Source: Candidatus Marispirochaeta associata (GTDB taxonomy: Bacteria > Spirochaetota > Spirochaetia > JC444 > Marispirochaetaceae). From it: DNA of 64,000 bases. This document shows, piece by piece, positions 33,585 through 40,247 of the stretch (positions within the stretch are counted from its first letter, which is position 1; each line of letters opens with the position of its first letter). Position numbers and translations under genes: made by a program. Where the stretch lies: the NCBI GenBank assembly GCA_001749745.1, contig JWTM01000541.1:1-64000 (forward strand), given 5' to 3'. The notes beneath the pieces were generated by a model. It ran no database searches. It was not told the DNA's origin and worked only from the letters and a program-made list of their open reading frames with translations.

Positions 33585-35131
33585 CAGGTTCCTCCCTGAA
33601 CAATCTCGCCGCGGAATACCTTCTGCACCATGGCTACCTGATCATCGTCATCACCGGTCTCCACTTCAGTCTGCTCCGGTTCGCTCTGAAGCAGCTCGAT
33701 CTCGAGATTGACCGTCCGGCCGCTGATTTCCGCGAAGAGCTGGGTTAATTCGGCCCCCTCCCGGCGAAGCAGGTTGGCGGAAAAGAGATCGTTAAAGACC
33801 AGATAAAGGTATTCGCCCTCGAGGATCCAGCTTTTAGCCTTCTCCAGGGCTGCGGCTAGGGTCAGTTTTTTTTTTCGCATCGCCTCGACCACTTCCGATC
33901 GATAGGCGTTCTCTCTCGGCTGCTCCGGTTCGACTTCCGGTTCAGCCGGAGCGTCGCCGTCAGCCGCTGCAGGAACGCCAAATCGCCCCTCCGCCAGATC
34001 CTGTTTCAGACCTTCGACCTTGGCCAGGATCTCCTTCGAGTTAAGGTAGCCCGAGAGGGCGCTCAAACGCGAGAGCAGAAGCTCGAGCTCGAAGCGTTGA
34101 TTGAGGGAGTAGCGCACATTGCGGAAGAGTTCCAAGAGCAGATGCAGCGCATGCTCAAGCTGACTGATTGAGAAGCTCGCTATGGCATTCTTCGAGAAGC
34201 GGTCGGCGGTGTAGCCTAGGACCGCCTCGCGGGTCACTCCGGATTTAATAAAGAGCAAGTTACGGAAGAACTCCGCCAAATCGATGATCAACTGCTCCAC
34301 GGCCACGCCGTTCATCAGAATCTCGTTGCTCTTGGCCAATACCCCTTCGGCGTCGCCGGCGGCCATCCCCTCAGCCAACTCGTTGAGATCGTCCATGCCG
34401 ACCAGGCCGAGCTTCTCCCGGATCTTCTCCAGGGTAATCTCGCCGGCGGAGAAGGAGACGACCTGATCGAAGAGGGTGTAGGCGTCGCGGAGAGAGCCGG
34501 TGGCCTCCTTGGCGATCCAGAAGAGGGCGTCGTCCTCGGCTGTTACGCCGATCTCTGCGGCCGCCCGCTCCAGAAGCCCCTTGATAATCTCCAGCGAGAC
34601 CAGGCGGAAGTTGAACTGCTGGCACCGGGAGCGGATCGTGGCGGGGACCTTGTGAATCTCGGTGGTGGCGAAGATAAAGACGATATAGGGGGGCGGTTCC
34701 TCGATGGTCTTCAAGAGCGCATTGAAGGCGCTGTTGGAGAGCATGTGAACCTCGTCGATAATATAGACCTTGTAACGGGAGCTGTTGGGCGCGAAGAGGA
34801 CCTCGTCCTTGATCTCCCGCACATCGTTGACCGAGGTGTTGCTCGCCCCGTCGATCTCGATCACGTCCAGGGAGTTGCCCTTGCCGATCTCCAGACAGTT
34901 GGAACAGCTGTTACAGGGGCTTACCGCGGGTCCGTTCTGACAGTTCAGTGATTTGGCCAGGATTCTGGCGGCGGAGGTCTTCCCGACCCCCCGGGGACCG
35001 GAGAAGAGGTAGGCGTGGGCGATGCGCCCCGATTCGATCGAACTCTTTAGGGTGGAGACGACAAAATCCTGACCGGCCAGATCATCAAAGGACTGTGGCC
35101 GTTTTTTCGTCGCCGTTACCTCGAAATTCAT
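33584..35131 (-). CDS. dnaX: DNA polymerase III subunit gamma/tau
   Basis: A 515-residue clamp-loader subunit: AAA+ core with GPRGVGKTSAARIL (Walker A), a four-cysteine zinc module (CQNGPAVSPCNSCSNC), Walker B YIIDEVHMLS, SRC (sensor) and domain III, then a variable tau tail. The codons for Arg419-Lys420-Lys421-Lys422 contain a run of ten A (33866-33875). A -1 shift there reaches TAA at 33834-33836 after ten more residues, giving a gamma-like product of about 432 residues, as known for dnaX in E. coli and Thermus. Confidence 0.96.
   Translation of the reverse strand: MNFEVTATKKRPQSFDDLAGQDFVVSTLKSSIESGRIAHAYLFSGPRGVGKTSAARILAKSLNCQNGPAVSPCNSCSNCLEIGKGNSLDVIEIDGASNTSVNDVREIKDEVLFAPNSSRYKVYIIDEVHMLSNSAFNALLKTIEEPPPYIVFIFATTEIHKVPATIRSRCQQFNFRLVSLEIIKGLLERAAAEIGVTAEDDALFWIAKEATGSLRDAYTLFDQVVSFSAGEITLEKIREKLGLVGMDDLNELAEGMAAGDAEGVLAKSNEILMNGVAVEQLIIDLAEFFRNLLFIKSGVTREAVLGYTADRFSKNAIASFSISQLEHALHLLLELFRNVRYSLNQRFELELLLSRLSALSGYLNSKEILAKVEGLKQDLAEGRFGVPAAADGDAPAEPEVEPEQPRENAYRSEVVEAMRKKKLTLAAALEKAKSWILEGEYLYLVFNDLFSANLLRREGAELTQLFAEISGRTVNLEIELLQSEPEQTEVETGDDDDQVAMVQKVFRGEIVQGGT
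33866..33875 (-). promoter_or_regulatory. A10 slippery sequence in dnaX
   Basis: On the coding strand ten consecutive A follow ATGCG. Translational -1 shifting or transcript slippage here would move into a frame that ends at 33834-33836. The effect in this organism is inferred from known dnaX slip sites. Confidence 0.6.
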
Positions 35132-35154
35132 CGACTCCCTACCATTAAAAAAGA

Positions 35155-35272
35155 ACCCCCCGGGCTCCAGCCAAGTGAGCTGCGGCTCACCGATCAGACG
35201 CTTACCGCTGCTACCTTCCGGTCCTGACGGGGTTGGGCGTTAACCGATAGCACAGTACCTGGCCATCAACGC
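35155..35272 (-). ncRNA. ffs: signal recognition particle RNA (4.5S type)
   Basis: The minus strand contains the conserved SRP domain IV: GTCAGGACCGGAAGGTAGCAGC followed by GGTAAGCG, with flanking sequences that fold back (GATGGCCAGG... and ...CACTTGGCTGG). A GGGGGG-T2-C-T6 tail just downstream on this strand looks like a terminator. The size of about 100-115 nt fits the small bacterial form without Alu domain. The exact 5' end is uncertain. It lies between dnaX and the tRNA cluster. Confidence 0.9.
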
Positions 35273-35285
35273 CTGAGGGGAATAC

Positions 35286-35372
35286 GGAGAGAGAGGGATT
35301 CGAACCCTCGGTACCCGGTTAGGGTACATACGCTTTCCAAGCGTACACCTTCGGCCTCTCGGTCATCTCTCC
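35286..35372 (-). tRNA. tRNA-Ser (anticodon GGA)
   Basis: An 87-nt class II tRNA with a GGAGAGA/TCTCTCC acceptor stem, a long variable arm and T-loop GGTTCGAATCC. The anticodon loop TTGGAAA gives GGA, reading UCC and UCU. No CCA is encoded. Confidence 0.96.
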
Positions 35373-35413
35373 AGACGAAACTTGGATAAATGTGAGAAGT
35401 CTCCCTCTCAATC

Positions 35414-35499
35414 GGAGAGAGAGGGATTCGAACCCTCGGTACCGCAAGCGGTACAACGGCTTTCGAGGCCGCCCGATTCAACCACTCTCGCATCTCTCC
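35414..35499 (-). tRNA. tRNA-Ser (anticodon CGA)
   Basis: An 86-nt class II tRNA with long variable arm (TACCGC-TTGC-GGTA) and anticodon loop CTCGAAA giving CGA for UCG codons. The acceptor and T arm are nearly identical to the neighbouring Ser tRNAs. No CCA is encoded. Confidence 0.96.
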
Positions 35500-35509
35500 A
35501 AAAAAATAG

Positions 35510-35583
35510 CGTACCCAAGAGGACTCGAACCTCTGACCTTTAGGTCCGCAACCTAACGCTCTATCCAACTGAGCTATGGGTAC
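35510..35583 (-). tRNA. tRNA-Arg (anticodon GCG)
   Basis: A 74-nt class I tRNA: acceptor GTACCCA/TGGGTAC, D arm GCTCAGTTGGATAGAGC with A20, anticodon stem TTAGG/CCTAA with loop TTGCGGA, T-loop GGTTCGAGTCC. The anticodon reads GCG, hence CGC and CGU. Most bacteria use ACG (edited to ICG) in this box, so the G34 form is unusual. Confidence 0.92.
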
Positions 35584-35590
35584 AGGATAC

Positions 35591-35676
35591 GGAGAGGGAG
35601 GGATTCGAACCCTCGGTACCCTTACGAGTACAACTCCTTAGCAGGGAGCCCGATTCAACCGCTCTCGCACCTCTCC
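35591..35676 (-). tRNA. tRNA-Ser (anticodon GCT)
   Basis: An 86-nt class II tRNA with GGAGAGG/CCTCTCC acceptor, long variable arm and anticodon loop CTGCTAA giving GCU for AGC and AGU codons. No CCA is encoded. Confidence 0.96.
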
Positions 35677-35715
35677 AGGCGCTACTTTATTCGCTCAGGG
35701 CGAATGCCCAAAACT

Positions 35716-35857
35716 ATCGGAGAAGGTGGGATTCCCTTCCGCCGCCGTGCTTCCTGCACGCCGTCTTCAGGCCGCCTCGCTCGCTGGCGTCCGACATCCT
35801 GTCGGACTACCGCGCCTAATCGGCGCGCGCTCGCTCGTTTCGAATCCCTCTCTCCTA
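35716..35857. mobile_element. small element flanked by tRNA-Ser 3' tail copies
   Basis: A 19-bp copy of the tRNA-Ser(TGA) 3' region lies at 35716-35734, and the intact tRNA carries the same sequence from 35858. Between them sits about 120 bp of GC-rich, non-coding DNA with three perfect hairpins: CGTGC-TTCCT-GCACG, TCCGACA-TCC-TGTCGGA and CGCGCC-TAATC-GGCGCG. At its right end CGAATCCCTCTCTCC (35841-35855) is a further tRNA tail in the opposite orientation. This looks like insertion of a palindromic unit at a tRNA 3' end. It encodes no protein. Confidence 0.5.
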
Positions 35858-35860
35858 ATC

Positions 35861-35946
35861 GGAGAAGGTGGGATTCGAACCCACGGAGCCTCTCGGCTCA
35901 ACGGTTTTCAAGACCGCCTCCTTCGACCACTCGGACACCTCTCCAA
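35861..35946 (-). tRNA. tRNA-Ser (anticodon TGA)
   Basis: An 86-nt class II tRNA with GGAGAGG/CCTTCTCC acceptor region, variable arm GAGCC-GAGA-GGCTC and anticodon loop CTTGAAA giving UGA, the main reader of UCA. No CCA is encoded. Its 3' tail is duplicated at 35716-35734. Confidence 0.96.
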
Positions 35947-36009
35947 GGAATAACCGGAATCACACTATAGAGATACTCGATCTGTTTGTCAATCCGGGAG
36001 ATCGAATTC

Positions 36010-36130
36010 GCTCTGAGGGGTGAGCTCAGAAAAATCAGAGACGATGCGGGACGGAAGACCCTGCACTGAATAACGTTTCGGGCCCTCCGCCCCGCCTCGT
36101 CTCTGCATACTAAAGGCACCCCTCAGGGCG
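36010..36130. repeat. structured repeat A: long hairpin with conserved 18-nt apical loop
   Basis: Outer arms CTGAGGGGTG/CACCCCTCAG (36013-36022, 36117-36126) and inner arms AGAGACGA/TCGTCTCT (36037-36044, 36097-36104) enclose further pairing up to a CCC/GGG clamp. The apical loop (36062-36079), read on the minus strand, is GAAACGTTATTCAGTGCA. The same loop occurs in repeats B and C with different stems. The gene-free interval 35947-36343 holds repeats A and B and a weaker relative between them. Confidence 0.7.
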
Positions 36131-36258
36131 CATTACGATTATTAATACCTATTGGCTTCTGTAAAGACTGATTCGAATAGACTTCTTCCCAGAGCAGCAA
36201 TGCTCCCGAAACATTATTGCCAATTGGCTTCCATTCACAATGCAAGGAAAATAGGAGC

Positions 36259-36320
36259 CTCAGAGAAAACGGGAGCCCCCAGAACGTTATTCAGTGACGG
36301 GGGTTTCCGTTTTCTCTGAG
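36259..36320. repeat. structured repeat B: long hairpin 3' of parB
   Basis: A perfect 14-bp arm pair (CTCAGAGAAAACGG at 36259-36272 and CCGTTTTCTCTGAG at 36307-36320) and a CCCCC/GGGGG clamp enclose the 18-nt loop AGAACGTTATTCAGTGAC (36281-36298). It lies 24 bp beyond the parB stop and could also end or protect the parB transcript. Confidence 0.75.
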
Positions 36321-36343
36321 ATTGCGAGTATTCTTATTTGTTG

Positions 36344-37207
36344 TTAACGGGAGACAATCTCCAGGATTCGGTCCAAATCATCCAGCGAGAAGTAGGAGAT
36401 CTCGATCTTGCCCTTCTTGGATGAGCCCCGGACGGCGACCTTGGTACCGAAGAGATCGATCAGGCGCTGTTCGATCTTCGAGAGTTCGGGATCCTGGCGC
36501 TTGATGGAGGATTCCTGTTTCTCCGGCGAGGATGCGCGGCTGCCGCGGTTGAGTTCGCCGGCCTGGCCTTCGGCTTCACGCACGCTCAAGCCGTCGTTGA
36601 GGATGCGGTTGAAGAGGATCATCTGATCCGCAGGATTGAGAATCGAAAGCAGGGCTCGGGCATGACCGGCGGTCATTTTTCCGGCAATCAGCGCTTCCTG
36701 CATTGTCTCGGGCATCTTCAGCAGTCGCAGGCTGTTAGCCACGGTGGAACGGTTCTTCCCCACCTTATGGGCGACATCCTCCTGGCTTAAGTTCGCCTGC
36801 TCCATCAGGTGACGATAGCCCTGGGCCTCTTCGATAGGATTGAGATCCTCCCGCTGAATATTCTCGATCAGCGCGATCTCGAGCTTCTCCTCTTCGGTGA
36901 AGCTCCTTACCAGGACCGGCACCTCCGCCAAATGCGCCAGCTGAGCGGCCCGGAAACGGCGCTCCCCGGCGATAATGCGGTATCCGGCCTGATACTCCTC
37001 GACAATCAGGGGCTGAATGATCCCCTGCTCGCGGATTGAATCGGCTAATTCATTGAGTTTCTCTTCGTCGAAGGCCTTGCGGGGCTGTTCAGGATTCGGT
37101 TTGATCCTATCCAGCGGAACCAACAGCTCCTGGGCGCGGAGAGAATCTTCTTCGTTGGAGGCCTGGAGTAGCGCTTCGATGCCTTTTCCCAAGGCCCTTT
37201 TAGACAC
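36344..37207 (-). CDS. parB: chromosome-partitioning protein ParB
   Basis: A 287-residue ParB/Spo0J. The N-terminal basic patch (SKRALGKGIEALL) is followed by the CTPase/ParB core LDRIKPNPEQPRKAFDEEKLNELADSIREQGIIQPL with GERRFRAAQLA, a helix-turn-helix (SQEDVAHKVGKNRSTVANSLRLL) and a C-terminal dimer domain. GTG at 37207 is preferred over TTG at 37213 because it gives the family N-terminus. It overlaps parA by 8 nt. Its parS targets are at 39572, 39757 and 40232. Confidence 0.96.
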   Translation of the reverse strand: MSKRALGKGIEALLQASNEEDSLRAQELLVPLDRIKPNPEQPRKAFDEEKLNELADSIREQGIIQPLIVEEYQAGYRIIAGERRFRAAQLAHLAEVPVLVRSFTEEEKLEIALIENIQREDLNPIEEAQGYRHLMEQANLSQEDVAHKVGKNRSTVANSLRLLKMPETMQEALIAGKMTAGHARALLSILNPADQMILFNRILNDGLSVREAEGQAGELNRGSRASSPEKQESSIKRQDPELSKIEQRLIDLFGTKVAVRGSSKKGKIEISYFSLDDLDRILEIVSR

Positions 37208-37955
37208 GGGCAATTACCTCTTCCGCCAGCTCTTTATAGCTCATCGCGCCGGAGCATGAGGCGTTGTATTGATTTATCGGCACCCCGTGGGAGGGCGCCT
37301 CAGAGAGTCGTATATTGCGGGGAATGATCGTCCTGAACACCTTGTCCTTGAAGTAGGCGGTCACCTCCTGGACGACCTCGTTCGCGAGCTTGGTCCGGGA
37401 ATCATACATGGTAAAGACGATCCCCCCGATGGCAAGGTGGGGATTCAATCCCTTCTGAACCCGCTGAATCGTCTGCAAGAGCAGGGTTAGACCTTCCAGT
37501 GCGAAATATTCACACTGTAGCGGAACCAGCACATAGTCGGCGGCGGTGAGGCCGTTGACGGTTAATACCCCGAGGGAAGGCGGACAATCAATCAGAATAA
37601 AATCCCACTCCTCTCGCACACTATTGAGAACGTTTTTCAAGAAGTATTCCCGCTTCTCTTCAGCGATCAGCTCTACATTCGCGCCGGTCAGATCTATGTT
37701 GGAAGGTACCACAAAGAGATTCTTAACGGTCGTCTCCTGAATCACCTCGCGGATGGGTACGCCTTTGGTCACCACATCGTAGATACTGGACTCATCCACA
37801 TGGGCTCCTACACTGGAGGAGAGGTTCCCCTGAGGATCGAAGTCGACCAATAACACCCGCTTTCCCGCTTCAGCGAGATAGGCCCCGAGGTTAGCGGTGG
37901 TGGTGGTTTTGCCAACCCCGCCTTTCTGATTTGCGAATACGATTACCTTTCCCAT
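37200..37955 (-). CDS. parA: chromosome-partitioning ATPase ParA/Soj
   Basis: A 251-residue deviant-Walker ATPase: NQKGGVGKTTTTANL at residues 9-23, VDFDPQGNLSSSVG and IDCPPSLGVLTVNGL. It forms the nucleoid gradient that moves ParB-parS complexes after replication. First gene of parA-parB, about 7 kb from oriC. Confidence 0.96.
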   Translation of the reverse strand: MGKVIVFANQKGGVGKTTTTANLGAYLAEAGKRVLLVDFDPQGNLSSSVGAHVDESSIYDVVTKGVPIREVIQETTVKNLFVVPSNIDLTGANVELIAEEKREYFLKNVLNSVREEWDFILIDCPPSLGVLTVNGLTAADYVLVPLQCEYFALEGLTLLLQTIQRVQKGLNPHLAIGGIVFTMYDSRTKLANEVVQEVTAYFKDKVFRTIIPRNIRLSEAPSHGVPINQYNASCSGAMSYKELAEEVIARV

Positions 37956-38068
37956 AGTGCGACCCCATTATAGCGGAAAGGGATGGCTGTGTCATTTCTT
38001 TCTTCTCTCTTGACCAAAAAAACTCCCTTCTATAGCTTATGAACTATATCTGACACGAGGAGAAATAG

Positions 38069-38290
38069 ATGCGCGAAGAAGTGATTCAGGCCATCCAGGA
38101 TGTGCGGCCGTCGCTTCAGGCCGACGGAGGAGATATCGAATTCGTCGACGTGAATGAGAGCGGGCTGGTTACCGTAAAATTGACCGGCGCCTGCAACGGA
38201 TGCCCCATGGCCCAGGTTACCCTGAAGCAGGGTGTCGAACAGTATCTCAAAGAAAAAGTACCCGGCGTTAGCTCCGTCGAATCCGTATAA
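38069..38290 (+). CDS. NifU C-terminal-domain (Nfu-type) Fe-S carrier
   Basis: A 73-residue protein consisting of only the NifU C-terminal domain: DVRPSLQADGGDIEFVDV and the CNGCPMA motif (CxxC) that binds an Fe-S cluster for delivery to apo-proteins. The ATG follows GAGGAG by 8 nt. It is monocistronic and followed by an inverted repeat. Confidence 0.92.
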   Translation: MREEVIQAIQDVRPSLQADGGDIEFVDVNESGLVTVKLTGACNGCPMAQVTLKQGVEQYLKEKVPGVSSVESV

Positions 38291-38300
38291 TCAGCTCAAT

Positions 38301-38339
38301 TTTTCCCTTCCTCGGGTGTGGATCCCTGGGAAGGGAAAA
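38301..38339. terminator. inverted repeat after the nfu gene, possible terminator
   Basis: TTTTCCCTTC and GGGAAGGGAAAA form a stem of about 10 bp with an 18-nt loop. The T/A ends make it a possible bidirectional terminator, though no long T-run follows on the plus strand. Confidence 0.5.
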
Positions 38340-38432
38340 TAGTTATTCAAAAAATTCAATTATTTCCACCTGAATGCCGTTAATATCTTTGAGAGTGTTG
38401 CTTTCTTGAAAATCAAGACATAAGATGGCTAA

Positions 38433-39497
38433 ATGCAGCAGGTGAACCAGAAAGAACGTACCAGAATCGAAAAACTCATTAAGAGCATCCCCAAAGCGGA
38501 GATCCATCTGCACCTGGAAGGGGTTGCCAGCGTCGACACCCTTTGGCGCCTGATAAAGCTGCATAAGCTTCAGATCGACGGTGTATCCAGCAGGAAGGAT
38601 CTGGTGGAGCGCTTTAAGATCAAGAGCCTTGATGAGTTTATCTGGCTCTTCATCAATATTCTGCAGAACGCTTTTCGTAATGCCGAGGATCTCGAGTTCT
38701 TAATCGACGATGTAGAGAAATATCTACTGCGCAACAACATTCCCTACGCCGAGATCTTCTTTGCCCCTTCGAAATTCATACAGAACGGACTCGATTTCGC
38801 CCAGATGATGAAGATACTGGAGAGTGGCGCGGCCCGGTTAAAACGGGAAGCGGATTTAGAGATCAAGTTCATAATCGATGTCTCCCGCACTAATGGCCTT
38901 GCAAACGCCCAGAATAACCTGGACCTGACCTTGGCCCATCGCAATGATTCGATTATCGGGATTGGCCTGGGCGGTGCCGAGAGTCAGGGACCGGCTGAGG
39001 AGTTCCAATCGGTATTCGAAAAGGCCCGCAAGGCCGGACTACAGGTCGTAGCCCACGCAGGTGAGGATGTGGATTCCCGTTCTATCTGGAACACCCTCAA
39101 GCTCTTGAAGGCCACCAGAATCGGCCACGGCATCAGCGCCATCGAAGACGAAAAGCTGCTGAAGCTCTTGAAAGAGAAGCAGATTCCCCTGGAAATTTGT
39201 CCCACCAGCAATGTCTTCACCCAGAAATATGTTAAGCGCCTTGAAGATCACCCCATCCGGCCCTTCTTCGACCGGGGGATCAATGTAACCCTCAATACAG
39301 ACGATCCTACTCTCTTCAGCATAGAATTGGTGGGTGAGTATTACAATCTCTACGAGCATCTCGATTTCAATCTAGAAGAGCTGTTTCAGATCATGAAGAA
39401 TACCGTTTATTCAAGCTTCATGGATGATAAGGCCAAGGATCTCTTCTGGAGCAACGCCGCCAAGGTAATCTCCGCCGCAGGCTACGTCGCACCCTGA
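38433..39497 (+). CDS. add: adenosine deaminase
   Basis: A 354-residue metal-dependent deaminase of the ADA family: AEIHLHLEG (zinc His pair), GIGLGGAESQGP, VVAHAGEDVDS (His and the catalytic region), RIGHGI, EICPTSNVFT and LNTDDPTLF (Asp ligands). It converts adenosine to inosine and may help recycle adenosine released by the methyl cycle encoded at 53-57 kb. An adenine or aminofutalosine substrate cannot be excluded. Confidence 0.88.
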   Translation: MQQVNQKERTRIEKLIKSIPKAEIHLHLEGVASVDTLWRLIKLHKLQIDGVSSRKDLVERFKIKSLDEFIWLFINILQNAFRNAEDLEFLIDDVEKYLLRNNIPYAEIFFAPSKFIQNGLDFAQMMKILESGAARLKREADLEIKFIIDVSRTNGLANAQNNLDLTLAHRNDSIIGIGLGGAESQGPAEEFQSVFEKARKAGLQVVAHAGEDVDSRSIWNTLKLLKATRIGHGISAIEDEKLLKLLKEKQIPLEICPTSNVFTQKYVKRLEDHPIRPFFDRGINVTLNTDDPTLFSIELVGEYYNLYEHLDFNLEELFQIMKNTVYSSFMDDKAKDLFWSNAAKVISAAGYVAP

Positions 39498-39571
39498 GCT
39501 TCTCAACACCAGTAGAACTCAATCACATTCTAATAGAACCATTAATCTCACCGAATCGAACCCGCACCCGA

Positions 39572-39587
39572 CGTTTCACGTGAAACA
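39572..39587. promoter_or_regulatory. parS: parS centromere site 1
   Basis: CGTTTCACGTGAAACA matches the parS consensus TGTTTCACGTGAAACA at 15 of 16 positions. ParB binding site for chromosome segregation. Confidence 0.93.
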
Positions 39588-39589
39588 AA

Positions 39590-40190
39590 GACCACCAGCA
39601 CCTTCGCCACACATTCTCCCATCCCGTCTTTCTTCTTAATCACGTTTTCGATGTTCTTCTCTTCCCTATCCTCCCCATCTTTCCCATCCTGTTCCTATGA
39701 AAGTCCCCAGCAGTAACCCGATCACGGTACCTGCGAATAATAAGGTAGATCATTCATGTTTCACGTGAAACAAAGACTAAACACACTTTAACCAAATATC
39801 CTCCAAATCCTCCCCATCCTGTTACCATCACATTCTTTCCCATTCCGTGCTCTCCGTGGTTCATCTTTTATTCCTCCTCATCCTGTTCTCTTCCATCCCG
39901 TTCAGCCCCTTCCGTGGTCTTTCCCTATCCTCCCCATCTTGCTCCTCTTCTATCCATTTCCCATCCTTCCCATCCTTCCCCATCTTTTCTATCTTGCCTA
40001 TCCTCCCCATCCTGTTGCCATCACATTCTTTCTCATTCCTCCTCATCCTGTTCTCTTCCATCCCGTTCAGCCCCTTCCGTGGTCTTTCCCTATCCTCCCC
40101 ATCTTGCTCCTCTTCCATCCATTTCCCATCCTTCCTATCCTCACTATCCTGTTATTCTTCCTTTCCCCATCTTGCGCACTCTTCTCTTCC
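39590..40190. repeat. pyrimidine-rich tract with direct repeats of about 165-bp period
   Basis: The plus strand is dominated by C and T. A segment of about 100 bp beginning TTCCTCCTCATCCTG at 39871 recurs at 40036 with one mismatch in its first 100 bases. A shorter motif TCCCCATCCTGTT occurs at several further places. The tract lies between add and gyrA and contains parS site 2. Open frames here are low-complexity and have no coding character. Confidence 0.8.
39757..39772. promoter_or_regulatory. parS: parS centromere site 2
   Basis: TGTTTCACGTGAAACA is a perfect 16-bp parS palindrome, 185 bp from site 1. Confidence 0.97.
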
Positions 40191-40193
40191 CAT

Positions 40194-40223
40194 AAAAAAA
40201 GGACCCCCCTTCCGGGCAGCCCT
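40194..40223 (-). terminator. probable gyrA terminator
   Basis: On the minus strand a GC-rich imperfect hairpin (GGGCTGCCC, GGAA, GGGGGGTCC) is followed by TTTTTTT, 25 bp beyond the gyrA stop. Confidence 0.5.
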
Positions 40224-40231
40224 TCATTACC

Positions 40232-40247
40232 TGTTTCACGTGAAACG
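40232..40247. promoter_or_regulatory. parS: parS centromere site 3
   Basis: TGTTTCACGTGAAACG matches parS at 15 of 16 positions and lies immediately beyond the gyrA stop codon. Confidence 0.93.

Noticed and set aside
39590..40190. CRISPR array
   Set aside because: Repeats are long, imperfect and pyrimidine-only; no repeat-spacer structure or cas genes.
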